A stretch of 64,000 nucleotides of DNA from Drosophila miranda (lineage: Eukaryota; Arthropoda; Insecta; Diptera; Drosophilidae), in the NCBI RefSeq assembly GCF_003369915.1, contig NW_022881652.1, positions 310,001-374,000 on the forward strand, given 5' to 3'. Below are positions 31,912 to 42,717 of the stretch, in pieces (positions within the stretch are counted from its first letter, which is position 1; the number at the start of each line of letters is the position of its first letter). The notes beneath the pieces were generated by a model, which was not told the origin of the DNA, ran no database searches, and saw nothing but the letters and a program-made list of their open reading frames with translations. The translations under genes were made by a program, and so were the position numbers.

Positions 31912-34317
31912 TTAGTACACAGCGTTCTAGGATATCTGGTTGTCAAGATGGTACCTCATGTTGCGGGCGTAGGCCTTAATGTCATCCATGGAGTCGTCAT
32001 CTGTCCACATCTCATCGTCATCATTTTCTTCATCCATTTCAGGATCCGTCTCTGGAATGGCGGCTGGCGTTGGCCCTAACGTTTTTTGTGGTGGCTGTGA
32101 TCGTGGTGGGGCAACCACTGTTGCTGCTGCCATTGTTGGTGGATTTTCCGATGTTTCTGGAACTGCTGGAGTTGCCGTCACTGCCTGGGATTGGATGAGC
32201 GAGGTGAGTAGTGACATCATCACTTCCAGCCTCTTTTCCAATCGCGTCATCCTCTGCGTATTCTCCAACAGTGCCTGGCTGCAGGATCCCTCGAAAGATT
32301 GGCGTTTCGGCTGCATCTTCTGCCGGGAGCGGTTGTTGGCAAACTGCTGCTGCTGCTGTCGCTGTTGTTGTTCGCGCTGCGGCTGCTGTTGCAGCTGCTG
32401 TAGCTGCTGCTGTTGTGCCTGAGAACGGCTCAATGGCTGCTCTGGACGTCGTCGCCCAGTGCGTGGGCCAGAGGCAGCAGGCGTCTGTTTTTTTGTATGT
32501 ATTGGCTGCTGCTGCTTCTGCTTCTGCTGATGTTGTTGTTGTTGTCCTCTTCGTCGCCCAGGAGAGGAGACATTGAGTGGCGTCCTGGATGTGCTGGTGT
32601 TGTTTTTGCTGGTGGCTGCTGCTCTGGCAATGGCTGCAGAAGCGATCTGCGCTTGCGACGCAACTCCTGCATGGCCACTCGGTGCGACAGAAGGCGGCCC
32701 CTTGCTGCCTTGAATGCCGGACATCCCTTGTAGGCGCTGATGTGGGCGCCCTGGCAATTGGCGCATTTAGGGGCGTCTGCCCTTGGCTTGGCACATGCCG
32801 TGGACGCGTGGGCACCCGCACACTTCATACAGACGAATGAACGCCTGCAGTAGGTGCGGGTGTGCCCAAAAGCCTGACATCTGTGGCACTGGGCTGGGTC
32901 CACTGGCTTGGCCTGCCTCTCAACGATCACCAACTGGTTGCCCAGCTGGGTTAATTGGAGGACATCGTGGTGGCTTTCATCCGGCTTGGGGGCTATCTCC
33001 AACTCGAACTGGTCGAGTGGCTGTCCATCGGATCTCGCTTTAATGGCTCTAATAAATTTAACTGAATAGCCCAGTTCGGCCATCTGATTTGTTATTAGTT
33101 GGGTGCTTGTGGAGTGGTGGAGATCTCGCACGACGATCCGTAGCCCACGGTCACTCTTGTGCTAGTGTGTGTATCATCATCGTCATCAAACTCAACAACC
33201 ATAACATCACTGTCATCATCGTCATCATCATCATCCCCCTCGGCGCGGACGCGCTTCAGTGCCGAACGGGCCGCTGCTGCAGCAGAGGTGGATGGGATAT
33301 CATCGGTATTGGCTGTGTTTGTTGCCGTTGGCTGATGTTGTTGTTGTTGATGTTGATGTGTTTGCTGCTGCTGATGTTCCTCTGGCGGCGGTGGTGGGGG
33401 GGGTCCGCCTGTTAACATTGCTGTTAACAGGCATCGTCGTCTGGCTGCCGACGTAACTGTAGTTGTCGTTTTTGTGTTTGATGTCGCTGTTTGTGTGCTG
33501 ATGTATGTCATCATTGTATTTGTGGTTGTGGTTGTGGTATTGGCTGTGTGCATTGCATTTGGAACCGAGTTCGAACTCGCTCCCGAACGGGCACTCGAAC
33601 ACGAATCTTTTGTTGGCTGCTGTTCGTGCAGAGGCTGCTCGAGTGCCCTCTCTTTGCGCCTTCTCTCGCTCCTTGCTGTTTCCGGCTCTCTCCACACGAT
33701 GCATCGGCATACGGTGCATCGATACGTGTCTGTGTTTGTTGGAGTGTGGGAAGCGGAATTATTGGCGCGCTTGGTACCGCTTGGCTTGGCTTGGCTTGAC
33801 ATTGCGGTGCTTTGGCTGACGCCGCTGCCGCTGCCGACGCCGCCAATGCCTCAAGCCGGCGACTACCGCTGCTGCTGCTGCTGCTGCTGGCGTTCCTGGG
33901 TATGGACCGCCTCCACCCAGTCGCCGATCTGGAACTGCTCCTGGCTGGTGAGATTGGGAATGGCCGCCCGCTGTTGGGGCAGGGCAGGTCGGGGTCGGGG
34001 ATGGGGCTTGTGGCCGGAGTGGCCGTGATGGTGGTGTCGGCATAGTGTGTGGTCCTCACATACCCAGTAATGGTGGCTGGAGCCGGTCCAGGAATTGGAG
34101 GAAGTGCCTCCAACCAGGTGGCGGAGTCGGTGGATTGGCGTCTCAGTATCGCTGCGTTTGCCACGGTGCCGGTCGCTGCGCTGTCGGCGCTGGCCTCGCC
34201 GTCGGCGGCGCTGTCGGAGCTGGCAGTGGAAATGGCTGATTTGGGGCGATCCCTGGCTGTGACGCCGTGTGGTCCTCGTCGTCGTCGTCCTCTTCTGGCA
34301 GTGGATCCGCGTGGCAT
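31912..34317 (-). pseudogene. gag copy 4, HeT-A-like, with two internal deletions
   Basis: ATG at 34317 (MPRGSTARRGRRRRG); native stop TAA at 31912-31914. Here TGG has become TAG four codons earlier (stop at 31927), which removes the WNAVY end. The N-terminal frame is open for about 270 codons, then breaks. A deletion at 33175 joins the SIM-like acidic region directly to the region before RDLHHSTST, and another near 32585 removes about 120 bp of Gln-rich coding sequence. The knuckle region is intact, and the shared TAG is present at 33162-33164. Confidence 0.75.
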
Positions 34318-34438
34318 AGCTGCGCTGGATTGGCTTTGGTTGGATTTGGTAATAAATTTTTCGACCGACGCGAGTGGAGTTTTTGTCAAGCCAAATTATT
34401 CACACAGTTTTTTATTGGATTTTTTTTCAATATATACC
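34318..34438 (-). other. gag element 5'UTR, copy 4
   Basis: About 120 nt upstream of the gag ATG, running from GGGTATATATTG to the start codon. It ends abruptly against the geneK upstream fragment. An identical 5'UTR and an identical break occur at about 39740-39859. Confidence 0.55.
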
Positions 34439-34727
34439 CGCTTTGGGTTGAGGGCTCTCAGTGCTCCAACAGGGGAGGGGCTGAGAGGCTGGGGTGTGAG
34501 CCGCCAGCAACCAAGCGCGTTGCTTTATTAATATTTTTTTGGGCAGTATATGTCTTAATTTAATTTATGTACATTTTTGTGTTTGTTTTACAATTAAACT
34601 TTAAACGACACTTCAAACACACACTAGTACATTTGATGGCACAATAAACTTTACAAACATATAATACTGCAGCAACGAAACACTTGTAACCTCGAAATAG
34701 GCCCGCAGCCAGCAGGGGGGGGGGGGG
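34439..34727 (-). promoter_or_regulatory. Detached geneK upstream fragment, copy A
   Basis: Same sequence as 29103-29370 inverted (TTGAGGGCTCTCAGTGCTCC through CAGCAACGAAACACTTG), but without geneK: it abuts the gag 5'UTR instead. It ends in a G-run (34715-34727). With geneK missing, any promoter it holds would point into the gag element. Confidence 0.45.
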
Positions 34728-35726
34728 TGGGGGGGAAAGGGAAAATGGAAAAAGAGAGACACAAAATATTCGGCACTTTGACGGAGGGACTAAACTAAAC
34801 CTCGAACACGTCTCGACTCCACAACGTTCACGACACGACTTTTCCTTTGGACAGAGACCCAGACTCGAGACCAATCCACGATCGGGGCAAAAGGCTCCAA
34901 AAGTCCGAATTGTCAAGAGGGGGGAGGGGGGACTCGTCAAGTGTGTGTAATAGTGTGTCATGTGTGTGTGTGTGTGTGTGTGGTTTGAGTCAAGAAAGTA
35001 AAGTGGGGCCACGCTCAAAAGTATGCTGTCTCTTCCCTTTGTAATTCCCCCTAACTTATAAATTTGATTTGCAATCCCCTGTGAGTTCGTCAACTTGATG
35101 TTTTGTTGGCTGTAATGCGGTGTGTGGTCTTCAGTCCCCTCTACTACCCTTGCCGCCTGCTGAGGGCAGACGACTAGGAATGTATCATGTACATGTGGGC
35201 GTACAGTTTATAGGGGGCGTAATTGTTTTATGCGAAGACTAGCATTTTTGGTTCAATTTAGGCCGTAGTGGTGGTGGTGTGGCGGCAACTGATGCTGATT
35301 TGAAAGTCGATTTGAAACCGATAATCAATTGTCAGCACCGTTGCCGCCGAAGATTTTTATCACAGATTGTAATAATTTTGTAGTGGGGTGTCGGAGAACC
35401 GCACTAATTACGAAAATAACAAAGGGGGGGGGGGGGGGGGGGTTAAAGAAATGAGATCGAAAATTCAGAAAATGCAGTGTTGCAGATAAAGAGAAAAGGT
35501 AAACAATGCAGGTGCTTTGCGTGGAAAATATAAAAAAAAGAGACAAGCACTTGCAGAAATAACAATACAGATAAGTAGTAGACTGGAGTGAAGACGACGG
35601 AAAAACAGGTAATAAAAGAGATACTACACTGGAACAAAGACGAGACAAAACAGGTACAATTGATTTACGTTTACAATATTACAATAAACATAACAATTTA
35701 AAATAATGTCTATATCTTTTTTTTCT
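34728..35726 (-). repeat. Block T copy 4
   Basis: Begins after the G-run with GGGGGGGAAAGGGAAAATGG and includes a (GT)n tract and a G19 run at 35424-35442. It lacks the AACACGTAGTCAATTGAGG segment near 35485 that other copies carry. Confidence 0.6.
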
Positions 35727-36612
35727 ATAATTACAGGGAAGACAAGAAACAGCGGAGCATCGGCCGGCATAGCAAAACACAATGCTTGTAAAGACATTGC
35801 GTTGCATACCGGCCGACCCTGTCGTCCCCCCTGGTCGTCGAAATTGGCGTCATCCGAAGTCGTCAGAAGTAGGTGCAATTAGCACCTCGTCGTCGTCGTT
35901 GTGGCTGTGGCTGCCCTCTTGGAGAACCAGTGGCACTGGTCCGGCCACCAGCTGGGAGCCAGGAGTAGACGGCACACATATTACTGTGGCCAAAGTGAAA
36001 TGGATGTGAGTGTGTGTGTGCGTCGGCAATTGTGGCCCTAATGTAGAGCGAGTGGCACTGGTCCGGCCACCAGCTGTGGGCAATGGCGGACAACGACACA
36101 CCTACTCGAACGGCACAGGTCCGGCCGCCCAAGTGTAATGGATGTTTGTGTGTGTGTGCGTCGGCAATTGTGGCCCTAATGTAGAGCGAGTGGCACTGGT
36201 CCGGCCACCAGCTGTGGGCAATGGCGGACAACGACACACATAACTCGAACGGCACAGGTCCGGCCGCCCAAGTGTTTGTGTGTGTGTGTCTAAATGGCTG
36301 GCGGTAAGTATTTTGAGAGCCCTTTTTTTTCGTATGTGTGGCTGATGGATTTTTTTCCTTTTCCAGGACCATAGGGCACTCTGAATGCCATGGCACTGGA
36401 TCCGGCCACCAACTAAGGACGATGGCGGACACGACACACATAACTCGAACGGCACAGGTCCGGCCGTGTGTGTGTGTGTGTATTTCCATTCCAGGTACAC
36501 ATGGCACTCTGAATGCTTTGATGGCGGCAGCGTCCGTTGTTCATTTTTGTTGTGGCATGCGAGTGATATGCATTTGTCATTTAATCCAATGCAGTGGCAG
36601 AGATGTGTCCAA
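35727..36612 (-). repeat. Block S copy 4
   Basis: 139-bp-type modules with one shortened module near 35990 and the intron-like cassette at 36304-36366. It ends at the gag copy 5 stop. Confidence 0.65.
36304..36366 (+). other. 63-nt intron-like cassette, antisense to gag (copy in S4)
   Basis: GTAAGT...TTCCTTTTCCAG, the same length and flanks as the other copies. Confidence 0.5.
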
Positions 36613-39600
36613 TTAGTACACAGCGTTCCAGGATATCTGGTTGTCAAGATGGTACCTCATGTTGCGGGCGTAGGCCTTAATGTCATCCATGGAGTCGTCA
36701 TCTGTCCACATCTCATCGTCATCATTTTCTTCATCCATTTCAGGATCCGTCTCTGGAATGGCGGCTGGCGTTGGCCCTAACGTTTTTTGTGGTGGCTGTG
36801 ATCGTGGTGGGGCAACCACTGTTGCTGCTGCCATTGTTGGTGGATTTTCCGATGTTTCTGGAACTGCTGGAGTTGCCGTCACTGCCTGGGATTGGATGAG
36901 CGAGGTGAGTAGTGACATCATCACTTCCAGCCTCTTTTCCAATCGCGTCATCCTCTGCGTATTCTCCAACAGTGCCTGGCTGCAGGATCCCTCGAAAGAT
37001 TGGCGTTTCGGCTGCATCTTCTGCCGGGAGCGGTTGTTGGCAAACTGCTGCTGCTGCTGTCGCTGTTGTTGTTCGCGCTGCGGCTGCTGTTGCAGCTGCC
37101 GTAGCTGCTGCTGTTGTGCCTGAGAACGGCTCAATGGCTGCTCTGGACGTCGTCGCCCAGTGCGTGGGCCAGAGGCAGCAGGCGTCTGTTTTTTTGTATG
37201 TATTGGCTGCTGCTGCTTCTGCTTCTGCTGATGTTGTTGTTGTTGTCCTCTTCGTCGCCCAGGAGAGGAGACATTGAGTGGCGTCCATGCTGCCTGCTGC
37301 TGCTGCTGTCCGCGCCAGGGATTGGCTGGCGTTTGAGCTGGCTGTTGCTGCTGCTGCTGTCGGCGCCCTGGATGTGCTGGTGTTGTTTTTGCTGGTGGCT
37401 GCTGCTCTGGCAATGGCTGCAGAAGCGATCTGCGCTTGCGACGCAACTCCTGCATGGCCACTCGGTGCGACAGAAGGCGGCCCCTTGCTGCCTTGAATGC
37501 CGGACATCCCTTGTAGGCGCTGATGTGGGCGCCCTGGCAATTGGCGCATTTAGGGGCGTCTGCCCTTGGCTTGGCACATGCCGTGGACGCGTGGGCACCC
37601 GCACACTTCATACAGACGAATGAACGCCTGCAGTAGGTGCGGGTGTGCCCAAAAGCCTGACATCTGTGGCACTGGGCTGGGTCCACTGGCTTGGCCTGCC
37701 TCTCAACGATCACCAACTGGTTGCCCAGCTGGGTTAATTGGAGGACCTCGTGGTGGCTTTCATCCGGCTTGGGGGCTATCTCCAACTCGAACTGGTCGAG
37801 TGGCTGTCCATCGGATCTCGCTTTAATGGCTCTAATAAATTTAACTGAATAGCCCAGTTCAGCCATCTGATTTGTTATTAGTTGGGTGCTTGTGGAGTGG
37901 TGGAGATCTCGCACGACGATCCGTAGCCCACGGTCACTCTTGTGCTAGTGTGTGTAGTGGCCAATCATCGCCTCGCTGCCGCCGCCATCGCCCAGGATTG
38001 CCATGATGGCATCCCTGGTAGCCATGTCGCGGGCCTGGATACGGACACCATTGCGGCTGATGAGCTTGGTGTGATAGCTACTGTTGCCCACCCTCGGGTC
38101 ATTCTGCAGCTTTTCCAGAATGGGCATAATGTCGGGGACAGCTGGCAGAATGATGGGGGGGGGGAAATAATTGTCGTTGGTTGGTGCTGTCGCTGCAGCA
38201 TCCGAATTTGTCTGGCATTGGGCATACTCAGGGAGGGCAGCTGGAGCAGCCCAACGCCGCCGCCGCTGCTGCTGCTGTGGGTTCCTGTGCCGCAACTACT
38301 AGTTGCATTTGCAGGTGAGTGAGGTAGAGCTAGTGGAGCATTGGCAGTGGCAGTGGCAGTGGCAGGGGCAGGGGCAGGGGCGGGGGCAGGGGCATTTTGT
38401 GTAATTTTCCGCTGATGTTGTTGCTGGTTTGATTGTTGGTGATGATGGGGATGGTTTTGAATTTGGGGGATATGGGATTTGCTTGCTTGTTGGTTGGTAC
38501 TTTCCCGGAGTCGTCGTTTGGCCGATGCATGATTGGCATCCAAATTGTCGTCGTCATCATCGTCATCAAACTCAACAACCATAACATCACTGTCATCATC
38601 GTCATCATCATCATCCACCTCGGCGCGGACGCGCTTCAGTGGCGAACGGGCCGCTGCAGCAGCAGAGGTGGATGGGATATCATCGGTATTGGCTGTGTTT
38701 GTTGCCGTTGGCTGATGTTGATGTGTTTGCTGCTGCTGATGTTCCTCTGGCGGCGGTGGTGGGGGGGGGTACGCCTGTTAACATTGCTGTTAACAGGCAT
38801 CGTCGTCTGGCTGTCGACGTAACTGTAGTTGTCGTTTTTGTGTTTGATGTCGCTGTTTGTGTGCTGATTATGTCATCATTGTATTTGTGGTTGTGGTTGT
38901 GGTATTGGCTGTGTGCATTGCATTTGGAACCGAGTTCGAACTCGCTCCCGAACGGGCACTCGAACACGAATCTTTTGTTGGCTGCTGTTCGTGCAGAGGC
39001 TGCTCGAGTGCCCTCTCGTACTGTCGCTGGTACGAGGTCGTTACCCGCTCTCTCTTTGCGCCTTCTCTCGCTCCTTGCTGTTTCCGGCTCTCTCCACACG
39101 ATGCATCGGCATACGGTGCATCGATACGTGTCTGTGTTTGTTGGAGTGTGGGAAGCGGAATTATTGGCGCGCTTGGTACCGCTTGGCTTGGCTTGGCTTG
39201 ACATTGCGGTGCTTTGGCTGACGCCGCTGCCGCTGCCGACGCCGCCAATGCCTCAAGCCGGCGACTACCGCTGCTGCTGCTGATGGTCTGCTGCTGCTGC
39301 TGCTGCTGCTGGCGTTCCTGGGTATGGACCGCCTCCACCCAGTCGCCGATCTGGAACTGCTCCTGGCTGGTGAGATTGGGAATGGCCGCCCGCTGTTGGG
39401 GCAGGGCAGGTCGGGGTCGGGGATGGGGCTTGTGGCCGGAGTGGCCGTGATGGTGGTGTCGGCATAGTGTGTGGTCCTCACATACCCAGTAATGGTGGCT
39501 GGAGCCGGTCCAGGAATTGGAGGAAGTGCCTCCAACCAGGTGGCGGAGTCGGTGGATTGGCGTCTCAGTATCGCTGCGTTTGCCACGGTGCCGGTCGCTG

Positions 39601-39739
39601 CGCTGTCGGCGCTGGCTTCGCCGTCGGCGGCGCTGTCGGAGCTGGCAGTGGAAATGGCTGATTTGGGGCGATCCCTGGCTGTGACGCCGTGTGGTCCTCG
39701 TCGTCGTCGTCCTCTTCTGGCAGTGGATCCGCGTGGCAT
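36613..39739 (-). pseudogene. gag copy 5, HeT-A-like, most complete copy
   Basis: ATG at 39739, stop at 36613 (NAVY). The C-terminal 433 codons (RDLHHSTST on) are open with all three knuckles: CHRCQAFGHTRTYC, CMKCAGAHASTAC, CANCQGAHISAYKGC. The N-terminal half carries the poly-Gln tract (near 39290), SRRLEALAASAAAA, and a KRVRAEVDDDDDDDSDVMVVEF acidic segment (38545-38640, shown here only in part of the protein). It is broken by frameshifts, including one at the G-run near 38160, and by the shared TAG at 37945-37947. It is nearly identical to gag copy 4 outside the deletions of that copy, so the two are products of tandem duplication. Confidence 0.78.
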
Positions 39740-40152
39740 AGCTGCGCTGGATTGGCTTTGGTTGGATTTGGTAATAAATTTTTCGACCGACGCGAGTGGA
39801 GTTTTTGTCAAGCCAAATTATTCACACAGTTTTTTATTGGATTTTTTTTCAATATATACCCGCTTTGGGTTGAGGGCTCTCAGTGCTCCAACAGGGGAGG
39901 GGCTGAGAGGCTGGGGTGTGAGCCGCCAGCAACCAAGCGCGTTGCTTTATTAATATTTTTTTGGGCAGTATATGTCTTAATTTAATTTATGTACATTTTT
40001 GTGTTTGTTTTACAATTAAACTTTAAACGAGACTTCAAACACACACTAGTACATTTGATGGCACAATAAACTTTACAAACATATAATACTGCAGCAACGA
40101 AACACTTGTAATCTCGAAATAGGCCCGCAGCCAGCAGGGGGGGGGGGGGGGG
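39740..40152 (-). other. gag 5'UTR (copy 5) plus detached geneK upstream fragment, copy B
   Basis: 39740-39859 is the gag 5'UTR; 39860-40136 is the geneK upstream fragment; 40137-40152 is a G16 run. The order and breakpoint are the same as at 34318-34727, which shows the arrangement was copied as a unit. Confidence 0.6.
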
Positions 40153-41192
40153 TGGGGGGGAAAGGGAAAATGGAAAAAGAGAGACACAAAATATTCGGCA
40201 CTTTGACGGAGGGACTAAACTAAACCTCGAACACGTCTCGACTCCACAACGTTCACGACACGACTTTTCCTTTGGACAGAGACCCAGACTCGAGACCAAT
40301 CCACGATCGGGGCAAAAGGCTCCAAAAGTACGAATTGTCAAGAGGGGGGAGGGGGGACTCGTCAAGTGTGTGTAATAGTGTGTCAAGTGTGTGTGTGTGT
40401 GTGTGTGGTGTGAGTCAAGAAAGTAAAGTGGGGCCACGCTCAAAAGTATGCTGTCTCTTCCCTTTGTAATTCCCCCTAACTTATAAATTTGATTTGCAAT
40501 CCCCTGTGAGTTCGTCAACTTGATGTTTTGTTGGCTGTAATGCGGTGTGTGGTCTTCAGTCCCCTCTACTACCCTTGCCGCCTGCTGAGGGCAGACGACT
40601 AGGAATGTATCATGTACATGTGGGCGGGCAGTTTATAGGGGGCGTAATTGTTTTATGCGAAGACTAGCATTTTTGGCTCAATTTAGGCCGTAGTGGTGGT
40701 GGTGTGGCGGCAACTGATGCTGATTTGAAAGTCGATTTGAAACCGATAATCAATTGTCAGCACCGTTGCCGCCGAAGATTTTTATCACAGATTGTAATAA
40801 TTTTGTAGTGGGGTGTCGGAGAACCGCACTAATTACGAAAATAACAATGGGGGGGGGGAAGAAGGGGTTAAAAAAATGAGATCGAAAATTCAGAAAATGC
40901 AGTGTTGCAACACGTAGTCAATTGAGGAATAGATAAAGAGAAAAGGTTAACAATGCAGGTGCTTTGCGTGGAAAATATAAAAAAAAGAGACAAGCACTTG
41001 CAGAAATAACAATACAGATAAGTAGTAGACTGGAGTGAAGACGACGGAAAAACAGGTAAAACACGTAATAAAAGAGATACTACACTGGAACAAAGACGAG
41101 AAAAAACAGGTGCAATTGATTTACGTTTACAATATTACAATAAACATAACAATTTAAAATAATGTCTATATCTTTTTTTTCTATAATTACAG
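40153..41192 (-). repeat. Block T copy 5
   Basis: Homologous to copy 4, with the AACACGTAGTCAATTGAGG segment retained and a shorter G-run near 40850. Ends at ATAATTACAG. Confidence 0.6.
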
Positions 41193-42105
41193 GGAAGACA
41201 AGAAACAGCGGAGCATCGGCCGGCATAGCAAAACACAATGCTTGTAAAGACATTGCGTTGCATACCGGCCGACCCCGTCGTCCCCCCTGGTCGTCGAAAT
41301 TGGCGTCATCCGAAGTCGTCAGAAGTAGGTGCAATTAGCACCTCGTCGTCGTCGTTGTGGCTGTGGCTGCCCTCTTGGAGAACCAGTGGCACTGGTCCGG
41401 CCACCAGCTGGGAGCCAGGAGTAGACGGCACACATATTACTGTGGCGACACGGGCCCGGCCGCCAAAGTGAAATGGATGTGAGTGTGTGTGTGCGTCGGC
41501 AATTGTGGCCCTAATGTAGAGCGAGTGGCACTGGTCCGGCCACCAGCTGGGAGCCAGGAGTAGATGGCACACATTTTACTGTGGCGACACGGGTCCGGCC
41601 GCCAAAGTGAAATGGATGTGAGTGTGTGTGTGCGTCGGCAATTGTGGCCCTAATGTAGAGCGAGTGGCACTGGTCCGGCCACCAGCTGTGGGCAATGGCG
41701 GACAACGACACACATAACTCGAACGGCACAGGTCCGGCCGCCCAAGTGTTTGTGTGTGTGTGTCTGAATGGCTGGCGGTAAGTATTTTGAGAGCCCTTTT
41801 TTTTCGTATGTGTGGCTGATGGATTTTTTTCCTTTTCCAGGACCATAGGGCACTCTGAATGCCATGGCACTGGATCCGGCCACCAACTAAGGACGATGGC
41901 GGACACGACACACATAACTCGAACGGCACAGGTCCGGCCGCCCAAGTGTAATGGATGTTTGTGTGTGTGTGTGTATTTCCATTCCAGGTACACATGGCAC
42001 TCTGAATGCTTTGATGGCGGCAGCGTCCGTTGTTCATTTTTGTTGTGGCATGCGAGTGATATGCATTTGTCATTTAATCCAATGCAGTGGCAGAGATGTG
42101 TCCAA
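41193..42105 (-). repeat. Block S copy 5
   Basis: 139-bp modules at about 41450, 41600 and 41740, then the cassette (41778-41840) and the TTTCCATTCCAG spacer. Ends at the gag copy 6 stop. Confidence 0.65.
41778..41840 (+). other. 63-nt intron-like cassette, antisense to gag (copy in S5)
   Basis: GTAAGTATTTTGAGAGCC through TTCCTTTTCCAG, 63 nt. Confidence 0.5.
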
Positions 42106-42717
42106 TTAGTACACAGCGTTCCAGGATATCTGGTTGTCAAGATGGTACCTCATGTTGCGGGCGTAGGCCTTAATGTCATCCATGGAGTCGTCATCTGTCC
42201 ACATCTCATCGTCATCATTTTCTTCATCCATTTCAGGATCCGTCTCTGGAATGGCGGCTGGCGTTGGCCCTAACGTTTTTTGTGGTGGCTGTGGTCGTGG
42301 TGGTTTCTTTGACCGCCTGGCTGCTGGAGCTGGGGCAACCACTGTTGCTGCTGCCATTGTTGGTGGATTTTCCGATGTAACTGCAACTGCTGGAGTTGCC
42401 GTCACTGCCTGGGATTGGATGAGCGAGGTGAGTAGTGACATCGTCACTTCCAGCCTCTTTTCCAATCGCGTCATCCTCTGCGTATTCTCCAACAGTGCCT
42501 GGCTGCAGGATCCCTCGAAAGATTGGCGTTTCGGCTGCATCTTCTGCCGGGAGCGGTTGTTGGCAAACTGCTGCTGCTGCTGCTGTCGCTGTTGTTGTTC
42601 GCGCTGCGGCTGCTGTTGCAGCTGCTGTAGCTGCTGCTGTTGGGGGGCCTGGGAACGGCTCAATGGCTGCTCTGGACGTCGTCGCCCAGTGCGTGGGCCA
42701 GAGGCAGCAGGCGTCTG
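42106..42717 (-). pseudogene. gag copy 6, C-terminal fragment capped by TART-like oligo(A)
   Basis: C-terminal Gln-rich and helical segment to NAVY, open in this interval. It is truncated at the same place as gag copy 3 (in KKQTPAASGP) and capped by the J2c oligo(A) (42718-42730, one interruption). Two copies with the same truncation and cap point to one original end-capping event followed by duplication. Confidence 0.75.

Noticed and set aside
41812-42273. 153-codon plus-strand ORF through block S into antisense gag
   Set aside because: The frame comes from repeat modules and changes among copies; Cys-Val runs reflect (GT)n.
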